From Craterilacuibacter sp. RT1T (GTDB taxonomy: Bacteria > Pseudomonadota > Gammaproteobacteria > Burkholderiales > Chromobacteriaceae), in NCBI RefSeq assembly GCF_023502145.1, contig NZ_JAMFLI010000009.1, forward strand, positions 55,998 through 119,997: a stretch of 64,000 nucleotides of DNA, in the 5' to 3' direction. The notes beneath the pieces were generated by a model that saw only the letters and a list, made by a program, of their open reading frames with translations, did no database searches and had not been told where the DNA came from. Below are positions 9,788-18,919 of the stretch, piece by piece (the stretch's first letter is position 1; every line of letters begins with the position of its first letter). The position numbers and the translations under genes were made by a program.

Positions 9788-10410
9788 CACGAGCAGCCGG
9801 ATTTACCCTGATGGGCGTACTGGTCAGCTTGCTGGTGCTGAGTTTGGGCATTCTGGGGCTGATACGTTTTCAAGGCATGCTGCTGCAAAGCGAAATTCAC
9901 AGCAGCGACTACGCCAATGCCACCAACCTGGCGCAAAGCGCGCTGGAAGAACGCAAAAGCTGTGAGCCCAAGCAGTGTGCCAGCGACACATTCGCTCTAC
10001 CTTCGCCCAATGCACCCGCTCCGCTTAACCGGTTTTTATGCAAATACAGCAGCAAAGACCAGATGACGACCGTCAGCGTGCGCTGGAACGATGCCGACGG
10101 CAAAGCCAATGAGCTGGCCGTCTCCTCGCCGCAGGCCGACTGCAGTAGCGCGCAGGAAATCCCGCCTCCAGCCCAGTGCGCCACGCCCACCCTCATCATG
10201 GTCAATGATGTACATCAAAATGCCCGCGTGACCATTAATCAGGGAAGGTGCACAAACCTGGGCGGCCACCCTTGGCATACATGGCGCTGCAGCAGTCAGG
10301 CAGACCAAGGCAGCCGCCTGATTATCGAGATCGATGGCATGGGACAAGGCCATGATGAAAGCTTCACGCTCACGGCCAACTGCAAGGAAAATAGCGTACA
10401 AGGAAAATAA
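9784..10410 (+). CDS. PilV-like minor pilin lacking Glu+5 (cassette A)
   Basis: Protein of 208 aa and last gene of cassette A. The leader MTRAAG and helix FTLMGVLVSLLVLSLGILGLIRFQGMLL follow the PilV plan (SLLVLSLGILGL is typical), as does the later ANATNLAQSALEERK. The residue at +5 of the mature protein is Gly (FTLMG) where almost all type IV pilins except GspK/PilX types have Glu. The rest is Cys-rich and unlike a standard PilV. It may therefore be a specialised tip subunit, or a pilin that enters the fibre without the Glu5-Phe1 contact. A strong terminator overlaps its stop codon. Confidence 0.72.
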   Translation: MTRAAGFTLMGVLVSLLVLSLGILGLIRFQGMLLQSEIHSSDYANATNLAQSALEERKSCEPKQCASDTFALPSPNAPAPLNRFLCKYSSKDQMTTVSVRWNDADGKANELAVSSPQADCSSAQEIPPPAQCATPTLIMVNDVHQNARVTINQGRCTNLGGHPWHTWRCSSQADQGSRLIIEIDGMGQGHDESFTLTANCKENSVQGK

Positions 10411-10434
10411 AGACCGGTCGGTGCCGGTCTTTAT
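10409..10434 (+). terminator. Rho-independent terminator of cassette A
   Basis: A perfect 9-bp stem, AAAGACCGG (10409-10417) with CCGGTCTTT (10424-10432), a 6-base loop and T-rich sequence after it. The stem starts inside the TAA stop of the preceding gene. Confidence 0.88.
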
Positions 10435-10440
10435 TTCCCT

Positions 10441-10782
10441 TGATTGGTGCTGCCGCAAAAATTGGCGCAACAGGCAGGCCTTTACTACGCACGCCATAGG
10501 GGCAAGGAAGTCACCGCCATGGCTACGGACCACATAAGCAACGCGGCCTACCGCATACATGTAATCAGCTTCCGCCCCTCCTCCCGCCAAGCCCACCGGC
10601 ACATAGCCAATATGCTCGTTATTTGATGCACCTCATATTCAGATAGCAAGCATAACCTTACAATGTATGCTGTTTATATTGCATTGCGACTGCACAAACC
10701 ACCATCTCGCCATGGCCAGGCGGCATTGCCTCACCCGAGTCCATCGCCTGTCCGAGCCATATACAGAACAGAGCCAAGCCTT
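10441..10782. other. Intergenic gap between pilin cassettes A and B
   Basis: About 340 bases with no gene I can support. Short open frames exist on both strands but none has a good ribosome-binding site or recognisable composition. The stretch 10620-10680 is relatively AT-rich and is the likeliest place for the cassette B promoter; I found no convincing -35/-10 pair. Confidence 0.5.
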
Positions 10783-11343
10783 TTGCACACAGTCCATTTC
10801 GCCAAGCAGCCTGCACAGGGGCTTACCCTGATTGAGCTCCTGCTCACCCTGTCCATTCTGGCCATTATGCTGGCAATGGCACTGCCTGCTTTCGGCCCAA
10901 TGGTCGCCAACCACAAAGCAAAAAGTGCCAGCCAGAGTCTGGTCAGTGCGCTGAATCTGGCGCGCTCGGAAGCCATCAAGCGTGGCCACGAAGTCAGCAT
11001 CTGTCCGCTGGCAGACGGCAATAGCGCACGCAACTGCCTGACGGATGGCTGGGGCAATGCATTAAGCAATGAAGCCGGTATCTGGGTTTTTGACGACCAG
11101 ACCCTGCCCTTATTGGCTCTGGAAGACAGTACCCAGCGCATCCAGCAACTGGCACCGGCCAAAACCGGCATCAGTCTGAGCGCTTCAAACAATATCAAGT
11201 CCGGCATCAGCTATCTGGCGGATGGCAGCGTCAAGCAAGCCGGCAGCCTGAAGGTTGTGGTTCCCGGCGCGGCACGCTGCCTCAAGCTGGCGGCCAATGG
11301 CCGCCTCACCCTGCTCACGGTAAAAGAAAATGACCCCTGCTGA
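10783..11343 (+). CDS. GspH/FimT family pseudopilin (cassette B)
   Basis: Minor pilin of about 186 aa. The processing site is G^LTLIELL with Glu at +5, followed by LTLSILAIMLAMALPAFGPM and the family motif SALNLARSEAIKRGHEVSICP, the FimT/FimU hallmark. The start is uncertain. The in-frame ATG at 10663 would give a 54-residue pre-sequence, far too long for a class III leader, whereas TTG 10783 gives a normal 14-residue leader, so I use the TTG. The C-terminus has the usual AARCLKLAANGRL pattern of FimT with a Cys pair to the end (NDPC). It overlaps pilV by 14 bases. Confidence 0.85.
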   Translation: MHTVHFAKQPAQGLTLIELLLTLSILAIMLAMALPAFGPMVANHKAKSASQSLVSALNLARSEAIKRGHEVSICPLADGNSARNCLTDGWGNALSNEAGIWVFDDQTLPLLALEDSTQRIQQLAPAKTGISLSASNNIKSGISYLADGSVKQAGSLKVVVPGAARCLKLAANGRLTLLTVKENDPC

Positions 11344-11767
11344 ATACATGGGCCGCAGCCAGCAGCATGGCTTTTCGCTGATCGAGGTACTGATCTCCAT
11401 GCTGGTGCTGTCGCTGGGCATGCTGTCACTGGCGGCCCTGTTTATTTCTTCACTCAGCACCAGCCATGCGGCCAGCCAGCGCAGCCAGGCAACATTTTTG
11501 GCCTACGACATCATCGAGAGCATGCGCGCCAACCGTAAAGCGGCGCTGGCAAGTTGTTACACCGCGACCGCGGCCTGCAGCAACCCGGTTGCCCGCAACG
11601 ACCTGACACTCTGGCAAGCACAAATCCGTCGCACCCTGCCAGATGGCAGCGGCACGGTCAGCATGACGGGCACGCGGGCTACCGTCGAAGTCAGCTGGGA
11701 CGAAGGAAAAACCAATGAAGACGGTGTGCCGCTACGCGCGGCATTCAGCACCGACACGGGGATTTGA
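11330..11767 (+). CDS. pilV: PilV, minor pilin (cassette B)
   Basis: Protein of 145 aa with leader ending QQHG^FSLIEVL, Glu at +5, and the PilV helix ISMLVLSLGMLSLAALFISSL. The motif AYDIIESMRANRKAA is diagnostic of PilV (usually DLxERMRANR). In Pseudomonas PilV belongs to the FimU-PilV-PilW-PilX-PilE complex that primes pilus assembly and carries PilY1 to the tip. ATG 11330 lies inside the previous gene; ATG 11348 is an alternative that gives a shorter leader. Confidence 0.9.
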   Translation: MTPAEYMGRSQQHGFSLIEVLISMLVLSLGMLSLAALFISSLSTSHAASQRSQATFLAYDIIESMRANRKAALASCYTATAACSNPVARNDLTLWQAQIRRTLPDGSGTVSMTGTRATVEVSWDEGKTNEDGVPLRAAFSTDTGI

Positions 11768-11769
11768 AC

Positions 11770-12867
11770 ATGCGTCATCCGCAACAAGGCCTATCCCTGA
11801 TCGAGCTGATGATTTCACTCACCCTGGGCTTGGGCATCGTCGCCAGCGTGGGCTACGTCTATCTGGGCAGCAAGCAGACCCAGCGTGTACAGGAGGCCAG
11901 TTCGGCGCTGCAGCAAGATGCGCGCTTCGCCTTTGAAAAACTGTCGCGCGATGTGCGCCAGAGCGGCGACCGCGGCAATATCCTCGCCGGCTGTGACATC
12001 CAGTCATTGACCAATGTCGTCAACGGAGGGGGAAGCGGGGGGGAACTGTACGACATTCCGCTACAGGGTTACGACGATCCGGCCAGCGCTCCACCCGGCA
12101 TCAATGCACAAGCCTATCTCAAGGGTGACGTGCTAAAAATTGCCCATATTGCCCCTGCGGACAGCACCGCCTCATCACCCTTAAATATCATCAGTCATAT
12201 TCCGAACTCGACTACTATCGAGCTGGATAACGTCCCCGGCCATGGTTTGCAAATTTACGACATCGTCGTTGCCATCCAGAACGACTGCAGCCATGCCGCC
12301 ATGTTCCAGATCAGCGAGGTACAGGACAACGGTGCCAAATTCAAACTGGTACACAATACCGGCAATGCGTCGCCCGGCAACTGCAGCAATACGCTAGGGC
12401 CGGTCACGCCGCCCACCTCGCCCTGCAATGCACCGGCCTACACCTTCGAGCCGGGCGCCAAACTACTCAAGATCACACCGCAAGCCGCCACCACCTTGCG
12501 CTACTTTATCGGCAAGGACGATGGGGGCCAGCCGGCGCTCATGCGCCAGAGCGGCGATGCGGCCGCCGAAGTGCTGATCAGCGGCGCCGACGATCTGCAG
12601 CTGCTGTATGGCGTCGACACCGATGGCGACAACAACGTAGACCGCTACGTCACGGCCGACGAGCTTGAGTCGGTTGCGCCGGGAGCCACGGCCAAGGCGC
12701 GCTGGCGCCGGGTATTGTCGGTACGCGCCTCGCTATTACTGGTTTCAGAGCACGAAGTCGGCAGCGAGCCGCAGCGCTACCAGTTTAATGGGAAGGAGAT
12801 CACCCCCTCCGACCGGCGCATGCGCCAGGTCCTGACCTCCACCATGGCAGTAAGGAATCGCTTGTGA
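11770..12867 (+). CDS. pilW: PilW, minor pilin (cassette B)
   Basis: Protein of 365 aa, normal PilW length. Leader MRHPQQG^LSLIELMISLTLGLGIVASVGYVYLGS, then the PilW signature SSALQQDARFAFEKLSRDVRQSG. Near the C-terminus, ADDLQLLYGVDTDGDNNVDRYV is the conserved PilW strand with an Asp-rich, possibly calcium-binding loop, and RRVLSVRASLLLVS follows. ATG 11770 lies 2 bases after the pilV stop. The downstream pilX starts at a GTG inside the stop region, a 4-base overlap. Confidence 0.92.
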   Translation: MRHPQQGLSLIELMISLTLGLGIVASVGYVYLGSKQTQRVQEASSALQQDARFAFEKLSRDVRQSGDRGNILAGCDIQSLTNVVNGGGSGGELYDIPLQGYDDPASAPPGINAQAYLKGDVLKIAHIAPADSTASSPLNIISHIPNSTTIELDNVPGHGLQIYDIVVAIQNDCSHAAMFQISEVQDNGAKFKLVHNTGNASPGNCSNTLGPVTPPTSPCNAPAYTFEPGAKLLKITPQAATTLRYFIGKDDGGQPALMRQSGDAAAEVLISGADDLQLLYGVDTDGDNNVDRYVTADELESVAPGATAKARWRRVLSVRASLLLVSEHEVGSEPQRYQFNGKEITPSDRRMRQVLTSTMAVRNRL

Positions 12868-13382
12868 GCACACACAAAACGCAAGGCGGCATGACGCTGC
12901 TGGTGGTGCTGGTCTTTATGCTGCTACTGGCCATGCTCGGCCTGTATGCAGTGCAAGACAGCGTGATGCAAGAAAAAATGGCCGGCAACACCCGCAACCG
13001 CGGCCTGGCTTTCGAAGCGGCCGAAACTGCGCTGCGCCACGCCGAGCGTGACTATCTGCAATGGAAAGACCTCGCCTTTAACGCCAGCCGCGAGCCTTGC
13101 AGCGGCGGGCTTTGCGATGCCAGCGCCACCGCACCCAATGATGCCGCCTACTGGCAAAAGAGCGAACGCTGGCAAAGCAGCAACAGCCTGAGCCTGCCAG
13201 AGGCCGATGCGCTTCCTCACCTCGCCGCCCAGCCACGCTACCGCGTAGAGCGCCTGCTGGGCAGCAATGGCCAACCCGACGGACGCTACCGCATCACCAC
13301 CAGCGCTACCGGCGGCGAAGGCAAGGCGAACGTCATCGTACAGGCCCTGTTCGAACCTTGCGTGGAGGGCGTTTCATGCTAA
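12864..13382 (+). CDS. pilX: PilX, minor pilin (cassette B)
   Basis: Protein of 172 aa starting at GTG 12864 (GTGA overlap with pilW). N-terminus STHKTQGGMTLLVVLVFMLLLAMLGLYAV lacks Glu+5 as in most PilX. The block DSVMQEKMAGNTRNRGLAFEAAE is the family signature (MQExMAGNxRDRxxAFQAAE). It is followed by ETALRHAERDYLQW. The last bases overlap pilY1 by 7. Confidence 0.92.
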   Translation: MSTHKTQGGMTLLVVLVFMLLLAMLGLYAVQDSVMQEKMAGNTRNRGLAFEAAETALRHAERDYLQWKDLAFNASREPCSGGLCDASATAPNDAAYWQKSERWQSSNSLSLPEADALPHLAAQPRYRVERLLGSNGQPDGRYRITTSATGGEGKANVIVQALFEPCVEGVSC

Positions 13383-16300
13383 AGCCTACCGTTTTACCCG
13401 TACTGCTGGCGCTGGCGCTCTTGCCAGCTAGCCACGCGACTGAACTGGCCGATGTGCCACTGTATCTGGCCATCGACATGGCGCCCAATGTGATTCTGAC
13501 GCTGGATGACTCGGGGAGTATGACTCGTACCTATGCGCCGGACTCGCTCAATAGCAACAATACCCAGAATCAAAAGCGCTACAAAGCTGCCACCTACAAC
13601 GGCATCGCCTACAACCCCAAACTGGTTTACCCCATCCCGCAGGTGCGTGGGCGCAATTACACCACCCGTTTTGATAAGGCTCCACATAACGGTTTCAACC
13701 CAGGTCAAGGCGACGTGAATCTGGCCAGCAGCTATCTCACCTACCGCGACTGCAACTTTTCCGGTTCACGCCCTGACTGCAGCAATCCCGACAGCAAAAA
13801 AGCGGCGCCAGCCTTCTACAGCTTGTGGTATGCAGATGCAGGGCTCAATCGTCCATCCAGCTGCAATACCACGACAAAATCAGATGCCTGCTATGTAGAA
13901 GTCACTGTTGGCAGCCCTAGCGATATTTTCGCTGGCAACTCGGCCGCACAAAAACAAAACTTTGCCAACTGGTACTCGTTCTACCGCACCCGTGCGCAAG
14001 CCATGATTTCCGGTGCCATGCAAGCGATTGAAGGCGTAGACGACGGCCGCATCCGGCTGGGCTGGCAGGCACTGACAGCCTGCAAAGAATTCAATGGCCG
14101 GTGTCAGGGCTACGACAAAAAAAACCGCGAAAACCGTATCCGCACCCTCGATGATAATCACCGCGAAGGGCTCTATAGCTGGCTGGAGCGGTTCAATGTC
14201 TATGGCTGGACCCCGCTACGCAGCGCACTGCAACGCGCCGGCGAGTATTTGAAAACCGACGAACCCTGGCAGGCGACGCCGGGAAGCAGTCAGGGCACAG
14301 CCTATAGTTGCCGTAAAAGCTTCCATGTGATGTTTACCGATGGCTTATGGAACCAGGACAGCGGTTTCAACGCCGGCGGCAATGTCGATGGCAGCAGCCG
14401 CAGCTTGCCCGATGGCAAAAACTACGCGCCGCGCGCACCGTTTAACGACAACAACCACAACAGTCTGGCCGACGCGGCCTTCAAATACTGGTCGGAAGAT
14501 CTGCGCAACGATCTGCCCAACAAAGTCCCCGCCAGCTTCAGTGACCGCTCGGGCGATGCCACGGCGCAGTACTGGAATCCGAAAAACAACCCGGCCACCT
14601 GGCAACACATGGTGACGTTCGGCATCGGCCTGGGGCTGGGCGAAACGCTGGTGGCACCCAACCCGGTCTGGGCTGGTGGCACCTGGCAAGGCCAGTCTTA
14701 CGCAGACCTCGCAACGGGAAAGGCCAGCTGGCCAGCCGTCAACGCATCCGGCAGCAATGAAACGGTCGGCCACGTTTACGACTTATGGCACGCCGCACTC
14801 AATAGCCGCGGCCAGTTTTTCAGCGCCGATGATCCGCAAGCCCTGGCCGATGCCTTCAAGCAGACCTTTGCCTCCATTATCGACGCCAGCCCGACCGCAG
14901 CTCCGCTGGTCGCCAATACCGGCGCCATCCAGCAAGGCAGCTTGCTGTATCAGGCCGGCTTCGACAGCAAAGACTGGCATGGCCAACTGCAAGCCTGGCA
15001 GATCAATAGCAACGGTAGTCTCGGCGCGGTGAAGTGGGATGCCGCCAAGCTGATCCCGACACCGGCTGCACGCAAGCTGTTTACCCTGAATGGCAGCAGT
15101 GCACGCGCGTTCGACAGCTGCAGCCAGCTCTCCAACGCACAGCTCGGCGCGCTGGGTCCGGATCTGGCCGGCTGCAACCAGCGCCTGCAATGGCTGCGTG
15201 GCGACAACCGCCAGGAAGTACGCAATGGCGGCACGCTGCGCAACCGGCCGCTTTCGGTACTGGGCGACATCATCAACTCGGCGCCCGTCCACGCTAGCGG
15301 ACAGGACTTCGGCTGGAGCCAGGCCAGCGGTGCCAGCGAACGCAGCAGCTACGCCGCCTATGTCGCCAGCAAACGCGGCCGCACGCCGCTGCTGCTGGCC
15401 GGTGCCAACGACGGCATGCTGCACGGCTTTCATGCCGATACTGGCCAGGAACTGTTCGGCTTCTTGCCCCCCGCCGTCTTCGGCAAACTCAAGGCACTGA
15501 CCGAACCGGCCTATAGCCACCAGTACACGGTGGACGGCAGCCCGACACTGAATGATGCCTATCTGAACGGCCAGTGGAAAACCGTGATGGTGGGAGGCCT
15601 CAACAAGGGGGGAAAGGCGGTGTATGCGCTGGACGTCAGCAACCCGGCAGGCTTTGCGACCCAGCATGTGCTGTGGCAGTTTACCGACCCGGATCTGGGT
15701 TACAGCTACGGCCAGCCGCAGATCGTGCGCCTGCCCAGCGGTGACTGGGCCGCCGTGTTCGGCAGCGGTTACGATGCCCCGCGTCAGGCGCTGTTTGTGG
15801 TAAAGCTCGACAATGGTAGCCTGCTGCAGAAAATCGTGCTGGATCAGGGTCAGGGCCTGACCCATCTGACCTTGCACGACCAGAACAAGGATGGCGTCAC
15901 GGATAGCGTCTATGCCAGCGATATCAGCGGCCTGCTATGGAAGTTCGATCTCTCCTCGACAACCGCCGGCGCATGGAAGACCGCCAACCAGGGCAAACCG
16001 CTGTTCAGCTCCGGCGGCCAGCCCATGACCAGCGAAGCGGTCATTGGCGCGCACCCGCAAGGCCGTGGCGTACTGATCTACTTCGGCACCGGCCGTTACC
16101 TCGGCCCGTCCGACATCAATAACCAGACGCCGCAATCCTTCTACGCAGTATGGGACAAGCAGAATGACAGCGGCACCACCCTGACTTCAGCGCAGCTGCT
16201 AGTGCAGACACTGGAGGCCGAAATCACCCAGGGCGGCGATGTACTGCGCAAAAGCAGCAGCCACGTGCCCGATTGGAGTTTCCACCATGGCTGGCAGCTA

Positions 16301-16723
16301 AGTATGGCCGGCACCGGCAGCAAAGGCGAGCGCATCGTGACACGGGCACTGCTGAATGAAAACCGGGTGTTTTTCACCAGCATGATTCCATCGACCGACC
16401 CTTGCGTGCCCGGTGGCGAGAGCTGGCTGATGATGTTGCGCGCCGACAGTGGCGGGCGCACCGTAGGCTCGGCGGTCGACCTGAACGGCGACGGCGTGAT
16501 CGATAACAAGGATCTGCTCGGCGGCCAGAGCGTCAGCGGCATCAAGCTGGATGTGGGCATTGCCACCGCGCCGACTTTTGTCAGCAACCCCAACACCCCG
16601 GGCCTGTCGCCCATCTATGTCAGCGGCACCTCGGGCAAGAACCAGCAAATCGATATCGGCGTCCCCATCACCAAGCCCGAAGAAATCCGCCTGAAACGCA
16701 TCTACTGGAAACAGATACTGTGA
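13376..16723 (+). CDS. pilY1: PilY1, pilus-tip adhesin and retraction regulator (cassette B)
   Basis: Protein of 1115 aa from ATG 13376, which gives a clean signal peptide (MLKPTVLPVLLALALLPASHA); a TTG upstream at 13358 would spoil it. Right after the signal is a von Willebrand A-like start with MIDAS sequence DDSGS at residues 44-48. The middle carries LLLAGANDGMLHGF and the C-terminal beta-propeller has a calcium loop of the D-x-N-x-D-x-x-x-D type (DQNKDGVTD), then YASDISGLLWKFDL, as in Pseudomonas PilY1, where calcium binding controls retraction. A second Asp-rich loop DLNGDGVIDNKD lies near the end. It follows pilX with a 7-base overlap and precedes pilE with GTGA overlap. Confidence 0.95.
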   Translation: MLKPTVLPVLLALALLPASHATELADVPLYLAIDMAPNVILTLDDSGSMTRTYAPDSLNSNNTQNQKRYKAATYNGIAYNPKLVYPIPQVRGRNYTTRFDKAPHNGFNPGQGDVNLASSYLTYRDCNFSGSRPDCSNPDSKKAAPAFYSLWYADAGLNRPSSCNTTTKSDACYVEVTVGSPSDIFAGNSAAQKQNFANWYSFYRTRAQAMISGAMQAIEGVDDGRIRLGWQALTACKEFNGRCQGYDKKNRENRIRTLDDNHREGLYSWLERFNVYGWTPLRSALQRAGEYLKTDEPWQATPGSSQGTAYSCRKSFHVMFTDGLWNQDSGFNAGGNVDGSSRSLPDGKNYAPRAPFNDNNHNSLADAAFKYWSEDLRNDLPNKVPASFSDRSGDATAQYWNPKNNPATWQHMVTFGIGLGLGETLVAPNPVWAGGTWQGQSYADLATGKASWPAVNASGSNETVGHVYDLWHAALNSRGQFFSADDPQALADAFKQTFASIIDASPTAAPLVANTGAIQQGSLLYQAGFDSKDWHGQLQAWQINSNGSLGAVKWDAAKLIPTPAARKLFTLNGSSARAFDSCSQLSNAQLGALGPDLAGCNQRLQWLRGDNRQEVRNGGTLRNRPLSVLGDIINSAPVHASGQDFGWSQASGASERSSYAAYVASKRGRTPLLLAGANDGMLHGFHADTGQELFGFLPPAVFGKLKALTEPAYSHQYTVDGSPTLNDAYLNGQWKTVMVGGLNKGGKAVYALDVSNPAGFATQHVLWQFTDPDLGYSYGQPQIVRLPSGDWAAVFGSGYDAPRQALFVVKLDNGSLLQKIVLDQGQGLTHLTLHDQNKDGVTDSVYASDISGLLWKFDLSSTTAGAWKTANQGKPLFSSGGQPMTSEAVIGAHPQGRGVLIYFGTGRYLGPSDINNQTPQSFYAVWDKQNDSGTTLTSAQLLVQTLEAEITQGGDVLRKSSSHVPDWSFHHGWQLSMAGTGSKGERIVTRALLNENRVFFTSMIPSTDPCVPGGESWLMMLRADSGGRTVGSAVDLNGDGVIDNKDLLGGQSVSGIKLDVGIATAPTFVSNPNTPGLSPIYVSGTSGKNQQIDIGVPITKPEEIRLKRIYWKQIL

Positions 16724-17172
16724 AAACCACACGCATGCCTGCCCAGACAGGCTTTACCCTGATCGAGCTGATGATTACCGTCGCGATTATCGGCATCATC
16801 AGCGCCATCGCCCTGCCCTCCTACCAGCGCTACGTCGCCCGCGCCGCCCGTACCGACGCCGCCGCCGTACTGCAACAAAACGCCCAGCAACTGGAACGCA
16901 ACCGCACACTCAGCCATAGCTACGCCAAAACCCCGTCCGGCGACGACTACACCCTGCCCGCCGCCCTGGCCCAATCCCCGCGCGACGTTCCGCCAGCCCA
17001 GGCACGCTACCGGATCTCGCTGACGCTGAAAGATGGCGGCTACCTGCTCAAAGCCATCCCCAATGCTGCGATGAGCCAGGATGAATGCGGCACGCTGACA
17101 CTCAACCACTACGGCCAGAAAGCCATGGAAAACGCCCACTCGGGTGTGGGCGTGGCGGGGTGCTGGGGGTAG
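16720..17172 (+). CDS. pilE: PilE, minor pilin (cassette B)
   Basis: Protein of 150 aa. Processing site TG^[36 protein letters not shown], a textbook class IVa pilin start with Glu+5. The C-terminal part has a Cys pair (DECGT and AGCWG) for the pilin D-region. GTG 16720 overlaps the pilY1 stop; ATG 16735 is a possible alternative with a 5-residue leader. It ends cassette B and faces the pilE of cassette C only 66 bases away; no clear terminator lies in that gap (17173-17238). Confidence 0.92.
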   Translation: MKTTRMPAQTGFTLIELMITVAIIGIISAIALPSYQRYVARAARTDAAAVLQQNAQQLERNRTLSHSYAKTPSGDDYTLPAALAQSPRDVPPAQARYRISLTLKDGGYLLKAIPNAAMSQDECGTLTLNHYGQKAMENAHSGVGVAGCWG

Positions 17173-17238
17173 GTGCGGCTAGCCTCGACCATAAGAAATA
17201 TGGCTTTGCTGGCTCAGTAAAACAGACAAAGCACTCAG

Positions 17239-17649
17239 TCAATTCGTCCATTGTCCGTTTTGAACACTGCCCCCTCTGGCTCCGCTTTGATCCAATGTTT
17301 GTGTACCATCCGCAGCTTGCATTCCTCCATCATTCGGAGTCGCCGTGATAGTGAAACTATTAGCATCACCGCACTCTGTTTCAATTACATATTGGTTATT
17401 ATCAGGATCATTAATACCGCAGGCATCCCCAGCCGCATTCTGATAACTTCCACCGACGCTATGTAAACGCTCCAGCGCCTGGGCATGCATGATCAGTTGG
17501 CGCTGCACATCAACCCGCTGGCTTCTCACCACATAGGCCGTGTAGGACGGATAAGCAATAGCCGCCAGAATACCGATGATGGCAACAGTGATCATGACTT
17601 CAATCAAGGTGAAACCTTGATCAGACTGTCGAAAAGGGGGCGACTTCAT
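17239..17649 (-). CDS. pilE: PilE, minor pilin (cassette C)
   Basis: Protein of 136 aa, last gene of cassette C. ATG 17649 is chosen because GGAGAG lies 6 bases upstream; it gives [12 protein letters not shown]^[24 protein letters not shown], with Glu+5. The C-terminal half has two Cys (DACGI and TECGD). Sequence after the first 50 residues is unlike the cassette B PilE, so the two are probably old paralogues with different surfaces and not fresh copies. Confidence 0.9.
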   Translation of the reverse strand: MKSPPFRQSDQGFTLIEVMITVAIIGILAAIAYPSYTAYVVRSQRVDVQRQLIMHAQALERLHSVGGSYQNAAGDACGINDPDNNQYVIETECGDANSFTITATPNDGGMQAADGTQTLDQSGARGGSVQNGQWTN

Positions 17650-17665
17650 ACTTGACTCTCCAAAA

Positions 17666-18151
17666 TCAGGCGGGGCAAACAAAACTGACGGCCTGAATCA
17701 ACACCACAGTACGTCTATCCTGCCCTTCGCCACGTCCCATCACGCTATAGGGCATGCAAGCGGCCTTGTCGGCCGGGCGAAAAGCAACAGGTAATTGGCG
17801 AACCAGATAGCGACCACGATTATTGCTGCCGGCACTCGCTTCTGAGTTTGCGATGATAAAGTCGGCGGCAACAGGCAAAGCCCCTCCCACCCAAGGGCCA
17901 GGACCACTTAACGTACGGCACCCATCCAGACAGGTTTCGCTATTGGCCTGCAGGAACTGCAGGCCCTGCCGGACCGATAGTTCGGCCAGTTGCTTGGCCC
18001 GGACTCTATCCATCTGGTTGCCAGCCATGCGCTCGCCCATGGTAGAGCTGCGGCTGGCGTTAAGCACGAGAATGGTGACCGCCAGCAGCAGAATCAGGGT
18101 CACGATCAACACATAACCACTCTGGCGCGATGAAGCAGGGAGCTGGATCAT
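17666..18151 (-). CDS. pilX: PilX, minor pilin (cassette C)
   Basis: Protein of 161 aa, N-terminus [49 protein letters not shown]. The [13 protein letters not shown] block is the PilX signature and Glu+5 is absent, as usual for PilX. It contains the PilX-like Cys pair CLDGC. It starts 3 bases after the pilW stop and ends 16 bases before the pilE start. Confidence 0.88.
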   Translation of the reverse strand: MIQLPASSRQSGYVLIVTLILLLAVTILVLNASRSSTMGERMAGNQMDRVRAKQLAELSVRQGLQFLQANSETCLDGCRTLSGPGPWVGGALPVAADFIIANSEASAGSNNRGRYLVRQLPVAFRPADKAACMPYSVMGRGEGQDRRTVVLIQAVSFVCPA

Positions 18152-18154
18152 GAT

Positions 18155-18919
18155 TTAGCGGTTCTTTAATTGGATAGTGGTACGAAGCAGCCGGTACAGG
18201 CGCCGGTCATTCTGGCTATTGGCAATGGCAGCACCAGCACAGTCAATTACGGCCCCAGATTTAAGCACAGAGGGGTCTGTCATATTGGTACGCAACACCA
18301 GACAAGCCCTGACTGAGCGGATGTTGCGCTGCAAGGCCGAACCCACCGCAGGCACCTGATAAACATCGACCACACAATCTCCGCGCAGATTGCCATTACC
18401 TAAATCATCCCCACAACCCAAAGATGGCTCTGTGGCCGGCCCTGTATCCACCCCATAACTCAGCCTGAAATCAACCAGCTCCACCCCTTGGCCGCTTGCG
18501 TCCGGCGCGGCAATCCAGTCTACGGCATTACCCACCGCTGGCGTGCAACGCAGCGCACTATTAACGGTCGCGATGGTCAGCGTCTGATTACCAACGGCGG
18601 CATTGCCTGCACAGTCCCGCATCTGGTTACCATCCTGCGTAAACATAACGGAGAGCGAACGGTCCGAATTGGCGGTCATCGCAGAAACGGGCATGGCCGC
18701 CGTTACCGGGCGAAATCCGGCTTGCGCTACCGTGCGCTGCAACATAGAGATAGCAAAACGCCCCTCTTCGGTCAGTACATTCTGCATCTGCTGTAGGCGT
18801 GCGCTCTGACGGGAATTGAGATAAAGCTCGCTGACTGCCAGTAAGGACAGCAAAGAGATCGTCAGCGCCACCATAAATTCAATCAAGGTGAAGCCCTGAT
18901 TGTGCCGGATTTCCATCAT
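18155..18919 (-). CDS. pilW: PilW, minor pilin (cassette C)
   Basis: Protein of 254 aa with leader MMEIRHNQG^FTLIEFMVALTISLLSLLAVSELYLNS and the PilW signature LTEEGRFAISMLQRTVAQAGFRP. The C-terminal ELVDFRLSYGVDTG corresponds to the conserved PilW strand, with SVRACLVLRTN after it. The double ATG at 18919/18916 overlaps the pilV TGA. Shorter than the cassette B PilW (365 aa) but within the family range. Confidence 0.9.
   Translation of the reverse strand: MMEIRHNQGFTLIEFMVALTISLLSLLAVSELYLNSRQSARLQQMQNVLTEEGRFAISMLQRTVAQAGFRPVTAAMPVSAMTANSDRSLSVMFTQDGNQMRDCAGNAAVGNQTLTIATVNSALRCTPAVGNAVDWIAAPDASGQGVELVDFRLSYGVDTGPATEPSLGCGDDLGNGNLRGDCVVDVYQVPAVGSALQRNIRSVRACLVLRTNMTDPSVLKSGAVIDCAGAAIANSQNDRRLYRLLRTTIQLKNR

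Noticed and set aside
8816..9790. 324-codon minus-strand open frame opposite the cassette A pilX gene
   Set aside because: The plus-strand gene has a pilin N-terminus and coupled overlaps on both sides; the antisense frame has neither.
10444..10626. 60-codon open frame in the gap between pilin cassettes A and B
   Set aside because: TTG start without a ribosome-binding site directly after a terminator, composition unlike the neighbours, no recognisable motif.
14345..15877. Long antisense open frames within pilY1 of cassette B
   Set aside because: The plus strand encodes a full PilY1 with MIDAS and calcium loop; the antisense frames are bias artefacts.
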